NCBI RefSeq assembly: GCF_001705665.1
Contig: NZ_MDHA01000058.1
Coordinates: 28,735-92,734 of the forward strand
Direction: 5' to 3'
Length of the DNA stretch: 64,000 bases
From: Thioclava sp. SK-1
Lineage (GTDB): Bacteria > Pseudomonadota > Alphaproteobacteria > Rhodobacterales > Rhodobacteraceae
Shown piece after piece: positions 1-9,450 of this stretch (positions are counted from its first letter, which is position 1; each line of letters begins with the position of its first letter). Below the pieces are notes generated by a model. That model did no database searches. It was given only the letters and a program-made list of their open reading frames with translations, and was not told the origin of the DNA. A program made the translations under genes and the position numbers.

Positions 1-803
1 TTGGAACACAGCGTATTGGCTTCGCGCATAAATTCCTGAGTAAGGAATTCAAATTTGCGACCGATCGGGCCAGATGTGTCTAGCAGTGTAAGCCCGGACC
101 GAACATGCGCGTGAAGCCGGTCCAATTCTTCGGTGATATCGGACTTGATCGCCAATAGTGCCAGCTCTTGTGTAACGCGCGCGGGATCGGCCGCGGGTGC
201 AGCCTCCACAATTCGTGCCAAAGCGGTGCTCAGGGTCTTTGCCCATGTCGCTTTGCGCCCTTGTGCCAAAGTTGTCGCCCGCGCCGTTAGCTGATCAATC
301 ATCTGCAGCTGCCGATCAATGACCTTGGAAATCTCTGCCCCTTCAGATTCGCGACTCAGTTGAAAGGCTGAAAGCGCTGCTTCGAAATCATTAAGAATTC
401 CTTTCCGCAATTCGCTCACGTCTTGTTTATCCTTAACGGAGTGATCAAGAACGCCGCGCATCGGAATTATGTCCACCGCCCGAGATGGCGCCAAAGTGAC
501 GCCGTTTTGTGCAGCGGCCTGTTCAACATCCGCCAAGGCCTGCAAAGCCGCCGCCAATCCTGTGGGGTTGACCGTCGGAAATTCAGTGCCGTCTTCGCGG
601 TTCAAACGCAGATTTATTGAGACATTTCCGCGTGCCAAACCCTTTTGTGCAAGGGATCTGACGGCGGGTTCCAGCCCTTCGATCTCGGGCAGGCGCAGGC
701 GCAGATCCAGCCCCTTACCGTTGACGGCGCGGATTTCCCATATCCAATCGACACCATATCCGCTGCCTTTTTGGGCGGAAAACCCTGTCATTGACCGAAG
801 CAT
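1..803 (-). CDS. yicC: YicC family endoribonuclease, C-terminus cut by the window edge
   Basis: The frame opens at 803 with MLRSMTGF, the family's typical start, and runs off the left edge after 267 codons. The last visible residues, EFLTQEFMREANTLCSK, are the conserved C-terminal YicC signature, so only about 20 residues should be missing. YicC proteins are about 290 residues long; the E. coli member is an endoribonuclease linked to small-RNA turnover. The N-terminal half (about 1-150) and the DUF1732-type C-terminal half are both present without a frameshift. In many proteobacteria gmk lies downstream, which here would be outside the window. Upstream lies the divergent PAS-domain gene. Confidence 0.9.
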   Translation of the reverse strand, partial: MLRSMTGFSAQKGSGYGVDWIWEIRAVNGKGLDLRLRLPEIEGLEPAVRSLAQKGLARGNVSINLRLNREDGTEFPTVNPTGLAAALQALADVEQAAAQNGVTLAPSRAVDIIPMRGVLDHSVKDKQDVSELRKGILNDFEAALSAFQLSRESEGAEISKVIDRQLQMIDQLTARATTLAQGRKATWAKTLSTALARIVEAAPAADPARVTQELALLAIKSDITEELDRLHAHVRSGLTLLDTSGPIGRKFEFLTQEFMREANTLCS

Positions 804-1016
804 CTTATCCTGTCCTTGCGCGGTAAACTGCGCTCTTATGTGTCTTAACCATTTAACGGTTTAGTTCACCACATGGCGAAGAAATGGCGTATTAAGAGTT
901 CAGTAAGCATTTCATCCCCCGGGTCAACAGAAAGACCGGATCCGCAGAAGGCGGCAGGGAGGCGACCAGACACATGCGGCGCTGCGGCGACCGGGACCAG
1001 TAACAGGATTAAAAGC

Positions 1017-1721
1017 ATGACGCGCGAGATCGATCAGAAAGTTGTTCAGATGGAACTTCCAGCAAAAGCCGCTCAGATTTGCGCAGAAATGCGCGCCTAT
1101 TGGGAAGCCCTTCGCATGGGGCGTCAGGTTCCGGCGCGCTCTGACATTGATCCACGCGGTATCGAACGCGCCCTGGAATATGCATTTATCATTGAACGTG
1201 TGGCGCCGGGCATGGGCCGGTTCCGCCTGGCCGGGATGCATCTGAACGATCTGATGGGCATGGAAGTGCGCGGTATGCCGTTGACGGCGATGTTTGCACC
1301 CAAAGGCCGTAAGAAAGTGGCCGAAGCCACCGAAGCCGCCTTTCAAAACCCGGCAATCGTTGAATTGGATCTGGTGGCCGAAACCGGCATCGGCAAACCG
1401 CCACTGAAAGGCAAGCTGTTGATTTTGCCTCTTAAATCAGATCTTGGCGACATCAGCCGTGCCTTGGGATGCTTTGTTGCCGAAGGCGCTTCGATGGGCC
1501 GCACACCCCGCCGGTTTGAAGTGGCCGCAGCCCGGATCATGCCGATTGAAACCGGCAAGCCAACCCAAACGAAAGAGCCTGTGCGCCCTGCCCAGCTTGG
1601 GTTTGCCGAAGATGCGCCGACATTCGCAGCCCCACCGCGCCGTCCGGCCGCGCCGATTGCACCTACACAAGACACCCCAGAAGAACGCCGCGCGATGTTC
1701 CGGATTGTAACCAACGACTGA
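1017..1721 (+). CDS. PAS-domain protein (PAS_5-like)
   Basis: A 234-residue protein is read from the ATG at 1017. An AGGA motif lies 8 bases before it. An in-frame ATG at 873 would add 48 low-complexity residues and has no obvious ribosome site. The first 165 residues (AEMRAYWEALRMGRQVP, then ERALEYAFIIERV, then RFRLAGMHLNDLMGMEVRGM) match the alphaproteobacterial PAS_5 family (PF07310), usually a stand-alone soluble sensor-like protein of unknown role. The C-terminal 65 residues are rich in Pro and Ala and probably disordered. No output domain is visible. It is divergent from yicC and followed by a terminator hairpin. The family call is good; the function is unknown. Confidence 0.75.
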   Translation: MTREIDQKVVQMELPAKAAQICAEMRAYWEALRMGRQVPARSDIDPRGIERALEYAFIIERVAPGMGRFRLAGMHLNDLMGMEVRGMPLTAMFAPKGRKKVAEATEAAFQNPAIVELDLVAETGIGKPPLKGKLLILPLKSDLGDISRALGCFVAEGASMGRTPRRFEVAAARIMPIETGKPTQTKEPVRPAQLGFAEDAPTFAAPPRRPAAPIAPTQDTPEERRAMFRIVTND

Positions 1722-1773
1722 TCGGGACGCCGATCCTTCGTTTCAGGGCCTCAGACCCCTTCAGAATGAAGCG

Positions 1774-1801
1774 CAGCCTCGGCAGAAAGCCGGGGCTGTT
1801 T
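1774..1801 (+). terminator. Hairpin after the PAS-domain gene
   Basis: AGCCTCGGC and GCCGGGGCT form a 9-base stem with one G-T pair around an AGAAA loop. A short T-rich stretch follows. The hairpin lies between the convergent PAS gene and aroG and may serve the PAS gene. Confidence 0.6.
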
Positions 1802-1898
1802 GGTTATGAAATCATCTTAACTTTTTGACGCAATCAACTGAATTCATTAAAAAACGCGACCAAACGGCCGCGTTTCAATCCGTTACTATCGCTGTATG

Positions 1899-3269
1899 TC
1901 AAACGGCGATGTCTTTGACCGCTTGACGCCGGTTCGACAGCTCTTCCGCCACAAGGAACGCCAGCTCCAACGCTTGCGATGCGTTCAAACGTGGATCGCA
2001 GGCAGTGTGATATCGGCTCGACAGATCCTCATCCGTGACCGCGCGCACGCCGCCAGTGCATTCGGTAACGTCTTTGCCCGTCATCTCGAAATGAACGCCG
2101 CCAGGAATTGTGCCGGCCTCATTATGGCAAGCAAAGAATTCACGGACCTCTTGCAAGACCGAGTCGAAAGGCCGGGTTTTATAGCCAGACGCGGATTTGA
2201 TCGTATTGCCATGCATCGGGTCACACGACCAAACCACATTGGCACCTTCTGATTTCACGGTTTCAATCAAACGCGGCAGATGGTCTGCCACTTTGCCCGC
2301 GCCGAACCGCGCGATTAGTGTCAAACGCCCCGCCTCATTCGCCGGGTTCAGCTTGTGCATCAGAACTTTCAGATCCTCAGCCGTTGTCGAAGGACCACAT
2401 TTCAAACCGATAGGGTTTTGAACCCCACGGCAGAATTCAACATGTGCGCCATCGGGCTGACGTGTACGATCACCGATCCAAATCATATGGCCAGACCCCG
2501 CAACCGGCAAACCGGTGGTGGTATCGGTGCGGCACAGCGCCTCTTCATATTCCAGCAGCAGCGCTTCATGCGATGTATAGAAATCAACGCTCGAAAGCTC
2601 ATGTGCGGTGTTTGATGTCACCCCAGCAGCGGTCATGAAATCCATCGCATCTTCAATACGTTCTGCGATTTTCTTATAGCGTGCAGCTGCGGGTTCATCG
2701 GTGAAACCAGCCATCCATGAATGCACGCGATGGATATCAGCATAGCCACCCGTCGAAAAGGCACGCAACAGGTTCAACGACGCAGCAGCCTGTGTATAGG
2801 CTTGCAACATGCGTGCCGGATCGGGAACGCGTGCCCCTTCGGTAAAGTCAAACCCGTTGATGATATCACCACGATAGCTGGGCAGTTCTACCCCATTTAC
2901 GGTCTCGGTCGCGGCAGATCGCGGCTTGGCAAATTGCCCCGCCATGCGGCCCAGTTTCACCACAGGCACTTTCGCGCCCCATGTCAAAACGATGGCCATT
3001 TGCAGCATAACTTTAAATGTGTCGCGGATGTTATCCGCCCCAAATTCCGCAAAGCTTTCGGCGCAATCGCCACCTTGCAGCAAAAACGCCTCGCCACGTG
3101 CTGCTTTTGCCAGTTCCGACCGCAAACGCCGTGCCTCACCCGCGAAAACCAGCGGTGGCATCCGGCCCAGAGTTTCCTCTACACCGTTAAGCGCCTGTGC
3201 GTCGGGATAATCCGGCATCTGCACCCGCGGTTTTGCGCGCCAGTCCGATTTTTTCCATCCCTCAGCCAT
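1899..3269 (-). CDS. aroG: Class II 3-deoxy-D-arabino-heptulosonate 7-phosphate synthase
   Basis: This 456-residue enzyme condenses phosphoenolpyruvate with erythrose-4-phosphate, the first step of the shikimate pathway. It is the class II (plant/Mycobacterium) type. [11 protein letters not shown] carries the metal-binding Cys69. KCGPST, then SCDPMHGNT with the metal His, then [18 protein letters not shown] with the metal Glu, all follow in order. GGAGG lies 5 bases before the ATG. aroB and aroK of the same pathway are 43 kb away in this window. A LacI-type operator-like sequence lies 47 bases upstream (3316-3329). The gene is intact and of normal length. Confidence 0.96.
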   Translation of the reverse strand: MAEGWKKSDWRAKPRVQMPDYPDAQALNGVEETLGRMPPLVFAGEARRLRSELAKAARGEAFLLQGGDCAESFAEFGADNIRDTFKVMLQMAIVLTWGAKVPVVKLGRMAGQFAKPRSAATETVNGVELPSYRGDIINGFDFTEGARVPDPARMLQAYTQAAASLNLLRAFSTGGYADIHRVHSWMAGFTDEPAAARYKKIAERIEDAMDFMTAAGVTSNTAHELSSVDFYTSHEALLLEYEEALCRTDTTTGLPVAGSGHMIWIGDRTRQPDGAHVEFCRGVQNPIGLKCGPSTTAEDLKVLMHKLNPANEAGRLTLIARFGAGKVADHLPRLIETVKSEGANVVWSCDPMHGNTIKSASGYKTRPFDSVLQEVREFFACHNEAGTIPGGVHFEMTGKDVTECTGGVRAVTDEDLSSRYHTACDPRLNASQALELAFLVAEELSNRRQAVKDIAV

Positions 3270-3315
3270 AACATCCTCCAGCAGGCTTCTTCGTTGTTGG
3301 GCGTTGTAACGCGGC

Positions 3316-3329
3316 TGTTAGCGAGAACA
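3316..3329. promoter_or_regulatory. LacI-type operator-like sequence upstream of aroG
   Basis: TGTTAGCGAGAACA matches 12 of 14 bases of the palindrome TGTTAGCGCTAACA seen before edd and, with one change, before zwf. It lies 47 bases upstream of the aroG start. The symmetric centre is damaged, so it may be a weak site or chance. Confidence 0.35.
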
Positions 3330-3511
3330 AACCCTTAAATCACGATGCGCACCCGCAAATCCCATGAAACGGTTTGAAATTGCGACGCACAAAAGCGCAA
3401 ACGCGACCAAAGCATAAGAGAATGATCGCACATAGGTCAGCGCCCCTTGCGGCGGAGGGATTTCCCTGTTTGTGTCAAAAAGTTATTACACAGATCAGTG
3501 CAAGGCCGGAT

Positions 3512-4648
3512 ATGTCGAAACCGCCCCAGCCCCGTGGCTCCACCAGACCAGCGCCGTCCTATGGCTCGCATCGGCTACCCCCGCAGGAACGCCCGCGTAA
3601 ATTCGTGTTTTTATTGCTTGATCGGTTCACGATGATGGCAATGACATCGGCAATTGAACCCTTGCGGCTGGCAAATCAGGTGTCGGGCCAAACCCTGTAT
3701 GAATGGGTTTTGGCTTCCGCCGGGGCAAAAGATGTCACCTGCTCCAATGGCGTGACGCTTCATGTCGGCATGGGCTTGGATGAAATCACCCGCGATGAAA
3801 CGGTGTTGGTCTGCGGTGGCATCGATGTGGTGGAAGCGATCGATAAACCGATCGTGAATTGGCTCCGCCGCGAGGCGCGGCGCGGTGCCTCTATCGGGGG
3901 GCTGTGCACCGGCGCATGGGCCTTGGCGCAAGCTGGGTTACTGGATGGAAAACGCGCCACTATCCATTGGGAGAATCAAGACGCGTTCGAGGAAGAGTTC
4001 ACCGAGGTGGAGTTGTCTAAATCCGTCTATGTGATTGATGGCAATCGGATCACCACAGCGGGTGGCACAGCGGCCTTGGATTTGATGTTGCGGATCTTGG
4101 CGCGCGACCATGGGGAAGTCATGGCAAATACTGTCGCCGATCAGCTGATCTACACCTCCATTCGGACCGATAAAGACAGCCAACGCCTGTCGATTCCAAC
4201 CCGTATCGGGGTGCGCCATCCGAAATTGGCGCAGGTGATCGGCCGGATGGAGGCCAATATCGAAGATCCGATCAGCCCCGCCCGTCTGGCCGCAGAAGTG
4301 GGCATGTCCACCCGGCAATTGGAGCGATTGTTCCGGCGCTATCTGAACCGATCACCCAAGCGGTATTATATGGAACTTAGGTTACAAAAGGCCCGCAACC
4401 TGTTGATGCAAACGGAAATGTCGGTGATCAATGTGGCGCTAGCCTGTGGCTTTGCCTCACCCTCACATTTTTCCAAATGTTACCGGGCCCATTACAACAC
4501 GACGCCCTATCGCGAACGCGGAGCCTCATCTGGTCCCGATGATATCCCCGATCTGCCGATGGTGGAGGCGCTGGCGCTGGAACCCATCAGCGAATTCCTT
4601 GACCTGGAGGATGAGGAAGAAGATTTTGACACTGATGAAACGGAATGA
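3512..4648 (+). CDS. GlxA family transcriptional regulator (DJ-1/PfpI-like domain plus AraC HTH)
   Basis: A 378-residue regulator is read from the ATG at 3512, with AAGG 6 bases before it. A longer frame from 3374 adds 46 unlikely residues. Residues about 30-200 form a DJ-1/PfpI (amidase-like) sensor fold, with VCGGIDV near 100 and the elbow GGLCTGAWALAQAGLL near 129-144. Residues about 245-340 form the double helix-turn-helix AraC domain (SPARLAAEVGMSTRQLERLF and NVALACGFASPSHFSKCYR). The tail after 345 is strongly acidic. Family members control catabolism of arginine, carnitine or glycine betaine; the ligand here cannot be read from sequence. It is divergent from aroG and 74 bases before guaA. 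Confidence 0.88.
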   Translation: MSKPPQPRGSTRPAPSYGSHRLPPQERPRKFVFLLLDRFTMMAMTSAIEPLRLANQVSGQTLYEWVLASAGAKDVTCSNGVTLHVGMGLDEITRDETVLVCGGIDVVEAIDKPIVNWLRREARRGASIGGLCTGAWALAQAGLLDGKRATIHWENQDAFEEEFTEVELSKSVYVIDGNRITTAGGTAALDLMLRILARDHGEVMANTVADQLIYTSIRTDKDSQRLSIPTRIGVRHPKLAQVIGRMEANIEDPISPARLAAEVGMSTRQLERLFRRYLNRSPKRYYMELRLQKARNLLMQTEMSVINVALACGFASPSHFSKCYRAHYNTTPYRERGASSGPDDIPDLPMVEALALEPISEFLDLEDEEEDFDTDETE

Positions 4649-4722
4649 AAATCCACCCCAAACGCCGGCATAATCGCGCGAATCTTATTGCTTTTGGACG
4701 TTGTGCCGCCTAAAGGCTGGCC

Positions 4723-6285
4723 ATGGCACAGCATCAGACTCTCCTCATCATCGATTTCGGTTCTCAGGTTACGCAGCTGATTGCGCGTCGCCTGCGCGAA
4801 CTGAATATCTTCTGCGAAATCCGCCCCTATCAGGCCGTGACCGAAGCCGTGATCCAAGAGATCGCGCCGCTTGCGGTGATCCTGTCTGGCGGACCTGACA
4901 GCGTGACGCGCGACGGTTCCCCTCGCGCGCCGCAAGCCCTGTTTGATATGGGGCTGCCGATCTTTGGGATCTGCTATGGCCAACAGGTCATGATGGAACA
5001 GCTGGGCGGCAAGGTCGAAGCCGGCCACCACGCGGAATATGGCCGCGCCTATGTCGCACCGACCGCCGATCACAAGCTTGACGGTATTTTTGCCGGTCTG
5101 TTCCTGACAGAGGGCCGTGAACAAGTTTGGATGAGCCACGGCGACCGTGTAACCGCATTGGCACCGGGGTTTGAGGTTATCGGAACCTCCCCCAATGCGC
5201 CTTTCGCAATCACCGCTGACGAATCGCGCAAATTCTACGCTGTGCAGTTTCACCCAGAGGTGCATCACACGCCCAATGGCAAAGCGTTGCTGGAAAACTT
5301 TGTTCGCATGGCTGGGTTTACCGGCGACTGGACCATGGCCGCCTATCGCGAAGAAGCCATTAAAACGATCCGTGAGCAGGTGGGCGACAAACAGGTCATC
5401 TGTGGTTTGTCCGGCGGCGTTGACAGCTCTGTCACCGCGATTTTGCTGCATGAGGCTATTGGCGAACAGCTGACCTGTGTCTTTGTAGACCACGGGTTGC
5501 TGCGCCAAAATGAGGCGGCAGAAGTCGTCAAAATGTTCCGCGACAATTACAATATCAAATTGATTGCCGCAGATGAGGCAGATCTGTTCATCGGTGCGCT
5601 GGAAGGCGTGTCCGACCCAGAGGTCAAACGTAAGACCATTGGCAAGCTGTTCATCGACGTCTTCCAAAAATACGCGAATGAGATCGAGGGCGCAGAATTT
5701 CTTGCCCAAGGCACGCTATATCCCGATGTGATTGAATCGGTCAGCTTCTCGGGTGGACCGTCGGTGACGATCAAATCGCACCATAACGTCGGTGGACTGC
5801 CTGAAAAAATGGGCCTGAAACTGGTTGAGCCGCTGCGTGAATTGTTCAAGGACGAAGTGCGCGCCTTGGGGCGTGAGCTGGGCCTGCCTGCCGATTTCAT
5901 CGGGCGCCATCCCTTCCCCGGTCCGGGACTGGCCATCCGTTGCCCCGGTGAAATCACCCGCGAAAAGCTGGCCATTTTGCAGAAGGCCGATGCTGTCTAT
6001 ATCGATCAGATCCGCAAACACGGGCTGTATGATGATATCTGGCAGGCTTTTGTGGCGATTTTACCTGTGCGCACGGTTGGCGTGATGGGTGATGGGCGGA
6101 CCTATGATTACGCCTGTGCATTGCGGGCGGTCACCTCAGTCGACGGTATGACTGCGGATTATTACCCGTTCACCCATGAGTTCCTGGGTGAGACGGCAAC
6201 GCGGATCATCAATGAAGTCAAAGGCATCAACCGTGTGACCTATGACATTACATCGAAGCCCCCCGGCACGATTGAGTGGGAATAA
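4723..6285 (+). CDS. guaA: GMP synthase (glutamine-hydrolysing)
   Basis: This 520-residue enzyme converts XMP, ATP and glutamine to GMP in purine synthesis. The N-terminal class I glutamine amidotransferase domain carries the nucleophile Cys84 in FGICYGQQ and the His178/Glu180 pair in QFHPEVHH. The ATP-pyrophosphatase loop LSGGVDSS lies at 230-237. The C-terminal dimerisation domain ends with [12 protein letters not shown], the standard GuaA end. AAAGG precedes the ATG. No purine riboswitch is visible in the short leader. Length and motifs are normal. Confidence 0.98.
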   Translation: MAQHQTLLIIDFGSQVTQLIARRLRELNIFCEIRPYQAVTEAVIQEIAPLAVILSGGPDSVTRDGSPRAPQALFDMGLPIFGICYGQQVMMEQLGGKVEAGHHAEYGRAYVAPTADHKLDGIFAGLFLTEGREQVWMSHGDRVTALAPGFEVIGTSPNAPFAITADESRKFYAVQFHPEVHHTPNGKALLENFVRMAGFTGDWTMAAYREEAIKTIREQVGDKQVICGLSGGVDSSVTAILLHEAIGEQLTCVFVDHGLLRQNEAAEVVKMFRDNYNIKLIAADEADLFIGALEGVSDPEVKRKTIGKLFIDVFQKYANEIEGAEFLAQGTLYPDVIESVSFSGGPSVTIKSHHNVGGLPEKMGLKLVEPLRELFKDEVRALGRELGLPADFIGRHPFPGPGLAIRCPGEITREKLAILQKADAVYIDQIRKHGLYDDIWQAFVAILPVRTVGVMGDGRTYDYACALRAVTSVDGMTADYYPFTHEFLGETATRIINEVKGINRVTYDITSKPPGTIEWE

Positions 6286-6409
6286 CCCCCGCCACTCACA
6301 CGCAATAGATTGCCTTTTGTCCCCTATCGCCCAGCCGGCGGTGGGGGATTTTCGTTTGTGGCGCAACGGGGCTGTATGACCACCATAACTGCGACCAACG
6401 GGCAAAGAA

Positions 6410-6439
6410 AAAGGCTACACCCGAATGGATGCAGCCTTT
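6410..6439 (-). terminator. Rho-independent terminator of ndk
   Basis: On the minus strand AAAGGCT pairs with AGCCTTT around a 16-base loop and is followed by a T-rich tail. It lies 43 bases past the ndk stop codon. Confidence 0.7.
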
Positions 6440-6481
6440 CAAAATCTGTCACCAGCGCCCTTGGCCCCGGTCAATCAGCGA

Positions 6482-6904
6482 TCAGCCAACCAGTTCAAGA
6501 CCCGAGAAGTAGAACGCAATTTCTTCAGCAGCTGTTTCTGGTGCGTCAGAACCATGAACCGAGTTTTCTCCAACGGAGAGCGCGTATTCCTTACGGATCG
6601 TGCCTTCTGCCGCGTCTGCCGGATTGGTTGCGCCCATGACTTCGCGGTTTTTCAAGATGGCGCCTTCGCCTTCAAGAACCTGAACAACCACTGGCTCGGA
6701 CGCCATGAATTCACACAATTCGCCGTAAAAGGGGCGGTCTTTGTGAACTTCGTAGAATTTACCAGCCTGTTCCATCGACAGTTTGATGCGCTTTTGCGCT
6801 ACGATGCGCAGGCCTGCTTCTTCAAACTTGGCGTTGATTTTGCCGGTCAGGTTACGGCGGGTTGCGTCGGGTTTGATGATCGACAGAGTGCGTTCGACGG
6901 CCAT
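6482..6904 (-). CDS. ndk: Nucleoside-diphosphate kinase
   Basis: A 140-residue cytoplasmic kinase that moves the gamma-phosphate between nucleoside di- and triphosphates. Lys11 in SIIKPDA and the phosphorylated His117 in [13 protein letters not shown] are both present. Length is typical of bacterial NDKs. AAAGGGG lies 7 bases before the start. It is convergent with guaA and ends in its own terminator. The gene on its other side is ssrA, transcribed the opposite way. Confidence 0.98.
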   Translation of the reverse strand: MAVERTLSIIKPDATRRNLTGKINAKFEEAGLRIVAQKRIKLSMEQAGKFYEVHKDRPFYGELCEFMASEPVVVQVLEGEGAILKNREVMGATNPADAAEGTIRKEYALSVGENSVHGSDAPETAAEEIAFYFSGLELVG

Positions 6905-7159
6905 GGAAGTGCCCCTTTGGTTAGGTGGACCATATGTTTGATTAATTGGTCCGTAAAATCGGTCTGTGGCGTGCTATCATGCGGGTAGCGAGTTGAAAAG
7001 CCCCTCAAAAGAACAGGTCAAGCAAGTTTTTATGACAGGTTGCAATCGCGCTCTGCCCGTGTTTGCGCCCACAGGTAACGTAAAGTCATGACTGCAGTGT
7101 TAAGGCTGTTTGCCCGCCGCATTGCAAGCGAAATGCATCATGGCGCGCAACGGTTTGCC

Positions 7160-7188
7160 TTGAAACCTGCAACTGCCTCCCCTATATC
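7160..7188 (+). promoter_or_regulatory. Sigma-70 type promoter of ssrA
   Basis: TTGAAA (7160-7165) and TATATC (7183-7188) are separated by 17 bases, the optimal spacing. The start point would be near 7195, just before the acceptor piece of tmRNA. Confidence 0.65.
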
Positions 7189-7194
7189 AATCTT

Positions 7195-7506
7195 GTTCGG
7201 GTTCGCTCGGACTATGGACATAAACGCGCATGTAATACACGGATCGGACCCGGGGGCGGTACCCGGCGGCTCCACCAATCATCCTATCGTTTGGGATCTT
7301 GGGGCCGAAATAGGATCGACGAACGTTTAAAGATGTAAGCTTTGTCTCGGTGAGCTACCACCGTTATCGGTGCGAAACGTACAGTTGCAAACGACAACCG
7401 TGCTCCGGTGGCTCTTGCTGCGTAAGCAGTTCGAGTACCGAAACCTAACTCCTTGCGCCTAGCAGCGTAAGGCGGGGCCCGCAGGAGCCTTGCAACAGAA
7501 TCCTGC
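7195..7506 (+). ncRNA. ssrA: tmRNA, circularly permuted two-piece form
   Basis: The 3' acceptor half comes first and ends CGGCTCC-ACCA at 7267-7277. A spacer at 7278-7300 follows, then the 5' half starts GGGGCCG at 7301. GGGGCCG and CGGCTCC form a 7-base acceptor stem with one G-T pair. The 5' half continues with GGATCGACGAACG, matching the conserved tmRNA start. The tag frame at 7387-7425 reads GCA AAC GAC AAC and on to TAA, giving ANDNRAPVALAA. Permuted two-piece tmRNA is known in alphaproteobacteria; it rescues stalled ribosomes with SmpB. A GCAGGA/TCCTGC hairpin at 7481-7506 marks the approximate 3' end. The exact mature ends are not determinable here. The adaptor gene sspB is 2 kb downstream. 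Confidence 0.95.
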
Positions 7507-7630
7507 ACCTTCCCCCTATTTTGTAATGCATGCAAAAGTTGAGCATGATTATATTATTCACTTTAGGGGTGAAAATTAACCTTACATCAATCAACAATCT
7601 GTCTACTCCCCCCATCGTGGGAGAGCATCA

Positions 7631-8059
7631 TTGCGGCAAAAAATCGACATCTACTCAGACTATTTGGATCAGGTCTGGCGGCAAGGTGACATTACAGCGA
7701 TTGATCGGTTTTGGGTGCAAGAGGCTGTTTCCGTTGGGCTGATCGCGGATTTTGAAATGACACGGGCCGATATTTCAGAATTGGTTCCTGCAGTTCATGC
7801 GCATCTGGATGCTATCCATTATGACATTTTATATCATTCACAGGTGGATGATGTTTTGCATGTTGTTGTGCAGGTCAATGGAATGGGTCACGAAAACCGC
7901 ACCAAAGTCAGCTTTACCGGCCAATCCACATTGGTCTTTACGGGGGATAAATTCTCTCGTTCGTATGACCATTATGATCTGATTTCGTTCTTTGCGCAGC
8001 TTGGGCTGTTACCGCCCGATACAGTGGCGCTGTGCCTGTCGGGGGAATCTCTGTCGTAG
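7631..8059 (+). CDS. NTF2/SnoaL-like small protein of unknown function
   Basis: A 142-residue soluble protein with a TTG start at 7631, supported by GGGAGAG a few bases upstream. It begins with DIYSDYLDQVWRQGDITAIDRFW and continues through a beta-rich stretch, the pattern of a SnoaL/NTF2-like cone fold. Such proteins can be enzymes or binding modules, and no catalytic set can be assigned here. It follows ssrA and is 43 bases upstream of chrA on the same strand, so the two may be cotranscribed. There are no membrane segments or signal peptide. Confidence 0.65.
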   Translation: MRQKIDIYSDYLDQVWRQGDITAIDRFWVQEAVSVGLIADFEMTRADISELVPAVHAHLDAIHYDILYHSQVDDVLHVVVQVNGMGHENRTKVSFTGQSTLVFTGDKFSRSYDHYDLISFFAQLGLLPPDTVALCLSGESLS

Positions 8060-8102
8060 CAATGTCTTGCCCCTGTCATGGCGGCACGAAACAGTCGACG
8101 GC

Positions 8103-9380
8103 ATGACATCACAAATGCCCCACCCGATTCCCCTGCCCCGATTGAACCATGTGTTCATGCGCATCGGCCTGGCCTCATTTGGCGGGCCTGCGGCGCAAAT
8201 CGCCTTGTTACATCGCAGCCTGGTCAGCGAAGAACGCTGGCTGTCGGAGCAAGAATTTTTGCGCGCCCTTAGCTTTTGCATGGTGTTGCCGGGGCCAGAG
8301 GCGATGCAGCTGGCGGCCTATACCGGATGGCGGTTGCGCGGCGTTTGGGGCGGTGTGATCGCGGGCCTGTGGTTTGTTGGGCCCGGTGCGGCAGTGATCT
8401 TAGGCCTGGCGCTGATCTACACCGAATTTGAAGAAATCCCCATAGTCCACGGCATGTTGATAGGCATGCAAGCCTGCGTTATTGCCATTGTATGTCAGGC
8501 GCTTATCCGGCTGTCGCAGCGCGCCCTAACTGATAGGCAGACACGGGGAATTGCCGTAAGCAGCTTTGTTGGGCTTTATGTGTTTGGGGTTCCATTTCCG
8601 GTCATTATCGCGGCAGCGATGATTTTTGGTGCGCTTCGGATGAACCCAACGCCCAACCAAGACATGTCCCGAGCGCATCGGCAGATAGGGCTGCGCAGGC
8701 TGTGGCGCAATGCGTTCCCTTGGGCCTTAGCGTGGTTACTGCCGCTTGTGGCTCTTCTGGCGACGAGCAGTCTGTATGGTCAGCTGGCCGGGCTGTTTTC
8801 GCAACTTTCTGCGCTCAGCTTCGGCGGCGCCTATGCATTGCTGGCATGGATGTCACAAGCCATGGTCGAGATGCATGGTTGGCTGACCCCCAAACAGATG
8901 ATTGATGCCTTGGGTTTGGCGGAAACCACACCCGGCCCTTTGGTTTTGGTCACCGCCTTCACCGGTTTTTTGGTTGGTCATGATGCTGGCGGGGTTTGGG
9001 GCGGCCTTCTGGGCTGGCTGATCGCAATTTGGATGACCTTTGTACCCTGTTTTCTGTGGGTATTTACCGGGGCACCTGTGCTGGAAAACCTGACCACACA
9101 TCCGCGGATCAATGCCGCCTTGCGCGCCGTTACCGCAGCCATTGTTGGGGTTATCGCCAATCTTTCAGTGTGGTTTGCGCTGCATGTTCTGTTTGCCGGT
9201 GTCACGCCTGGACCGTTCGCGCTGCAAGTTCCGCAGATCAACACGCTTTCGTTACCTGTTGCTGCGGTGGTATTGGCCAGTATCTACGCCCTTATTCAAC
9301 GAAAATTGCCCTTTTGGGTCGTTCTATGCGCAGCCGCAGTTTGCGGTGGTGGCATGGCCATCTGCAACCTTATCGAGTGA
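8103..9380 (+). CDS. chrA: Chromate efflux transporter, ChrA (CHR) family
   Basis: A 425-residue inner-membrane protein of the long CHR type with two homologous halves. The first CHR motif (FGGPAAQIALLH, then VLPGPEAMQLAAYTGWR) is near residues 20-80. The second half repeats it (LSFGGAYALLAWM, then ETTPGPLVLVTAFTGFLVG) near 235-285. About ten hydrophobic segments are visible. ChrA proteins export chromate with the proton gradient; substrate specificity is inferred from the family only. The ATG at 8103 was chosen because the longer frame from 7992 overlaps the preceding gene and adds residues not seen in the family. Confidence 0.92.
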   Translation: MTSQMPHPIPLPRLNHVFMRIGLASFGGPAAQIALLHRSLVSEERWLSEQEFLRALSFCMVLPGPEAMQLAAYTGWRLRGVWGGVIAGLWFVGPGAAVILGLALIYTEFEEIPIVHGMLIGMQACVIAIVCQALIRLSQRALTDRQTRGIAVSSFVGLYVFGVPFPVIIAAAMIFGALRMNPTPNQDMSRAHRQIGLRRLWRNAFPWALAWLLPLVALLATSSLYGQLAGLFSQLSALSFGGAYALLAWMSQAMVEMHGWLTPKQMIDALGLAETTPGPLVLVTAFTGFLVGHDAGGVWGGLLGWLIAIWMTFVPCFLWVFTGAPVLENLTTHPRINAALRAVTAAIVGVIANLSVWFALHVLFAGVTPGPFALQVPQINTLSLPVAAVVLASIYALIQRKLPFWVVLCAAAVCGGGMAICNLIE

Positions 9381-9450
9381 CAGGTCTTCCCTTGGCCGGG
9401 GAATTCCCTATGCTGTGTAAAAGTGCAAGCGGAACCACAAGAGGACGTCC

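Noticed and set aside
4649..4722. A purine riboswitch before guaA
   Set aside because: The gap is only 74 bases and no purine aptamer pattern was found.
4507..5709. A 400-codon minus-strand frame antisense to guaA
   Set aside because: It is a codon-bias shadow of guaA and the preceding regulator; guaA is complete with all catalytic motifs on the plus strand.
7088..7330. An 80-codon frame in the region after ndk
   Set aside because: It overlaps the promoter and acceptor half of tmRNA, which explains the sequence conservation much better.
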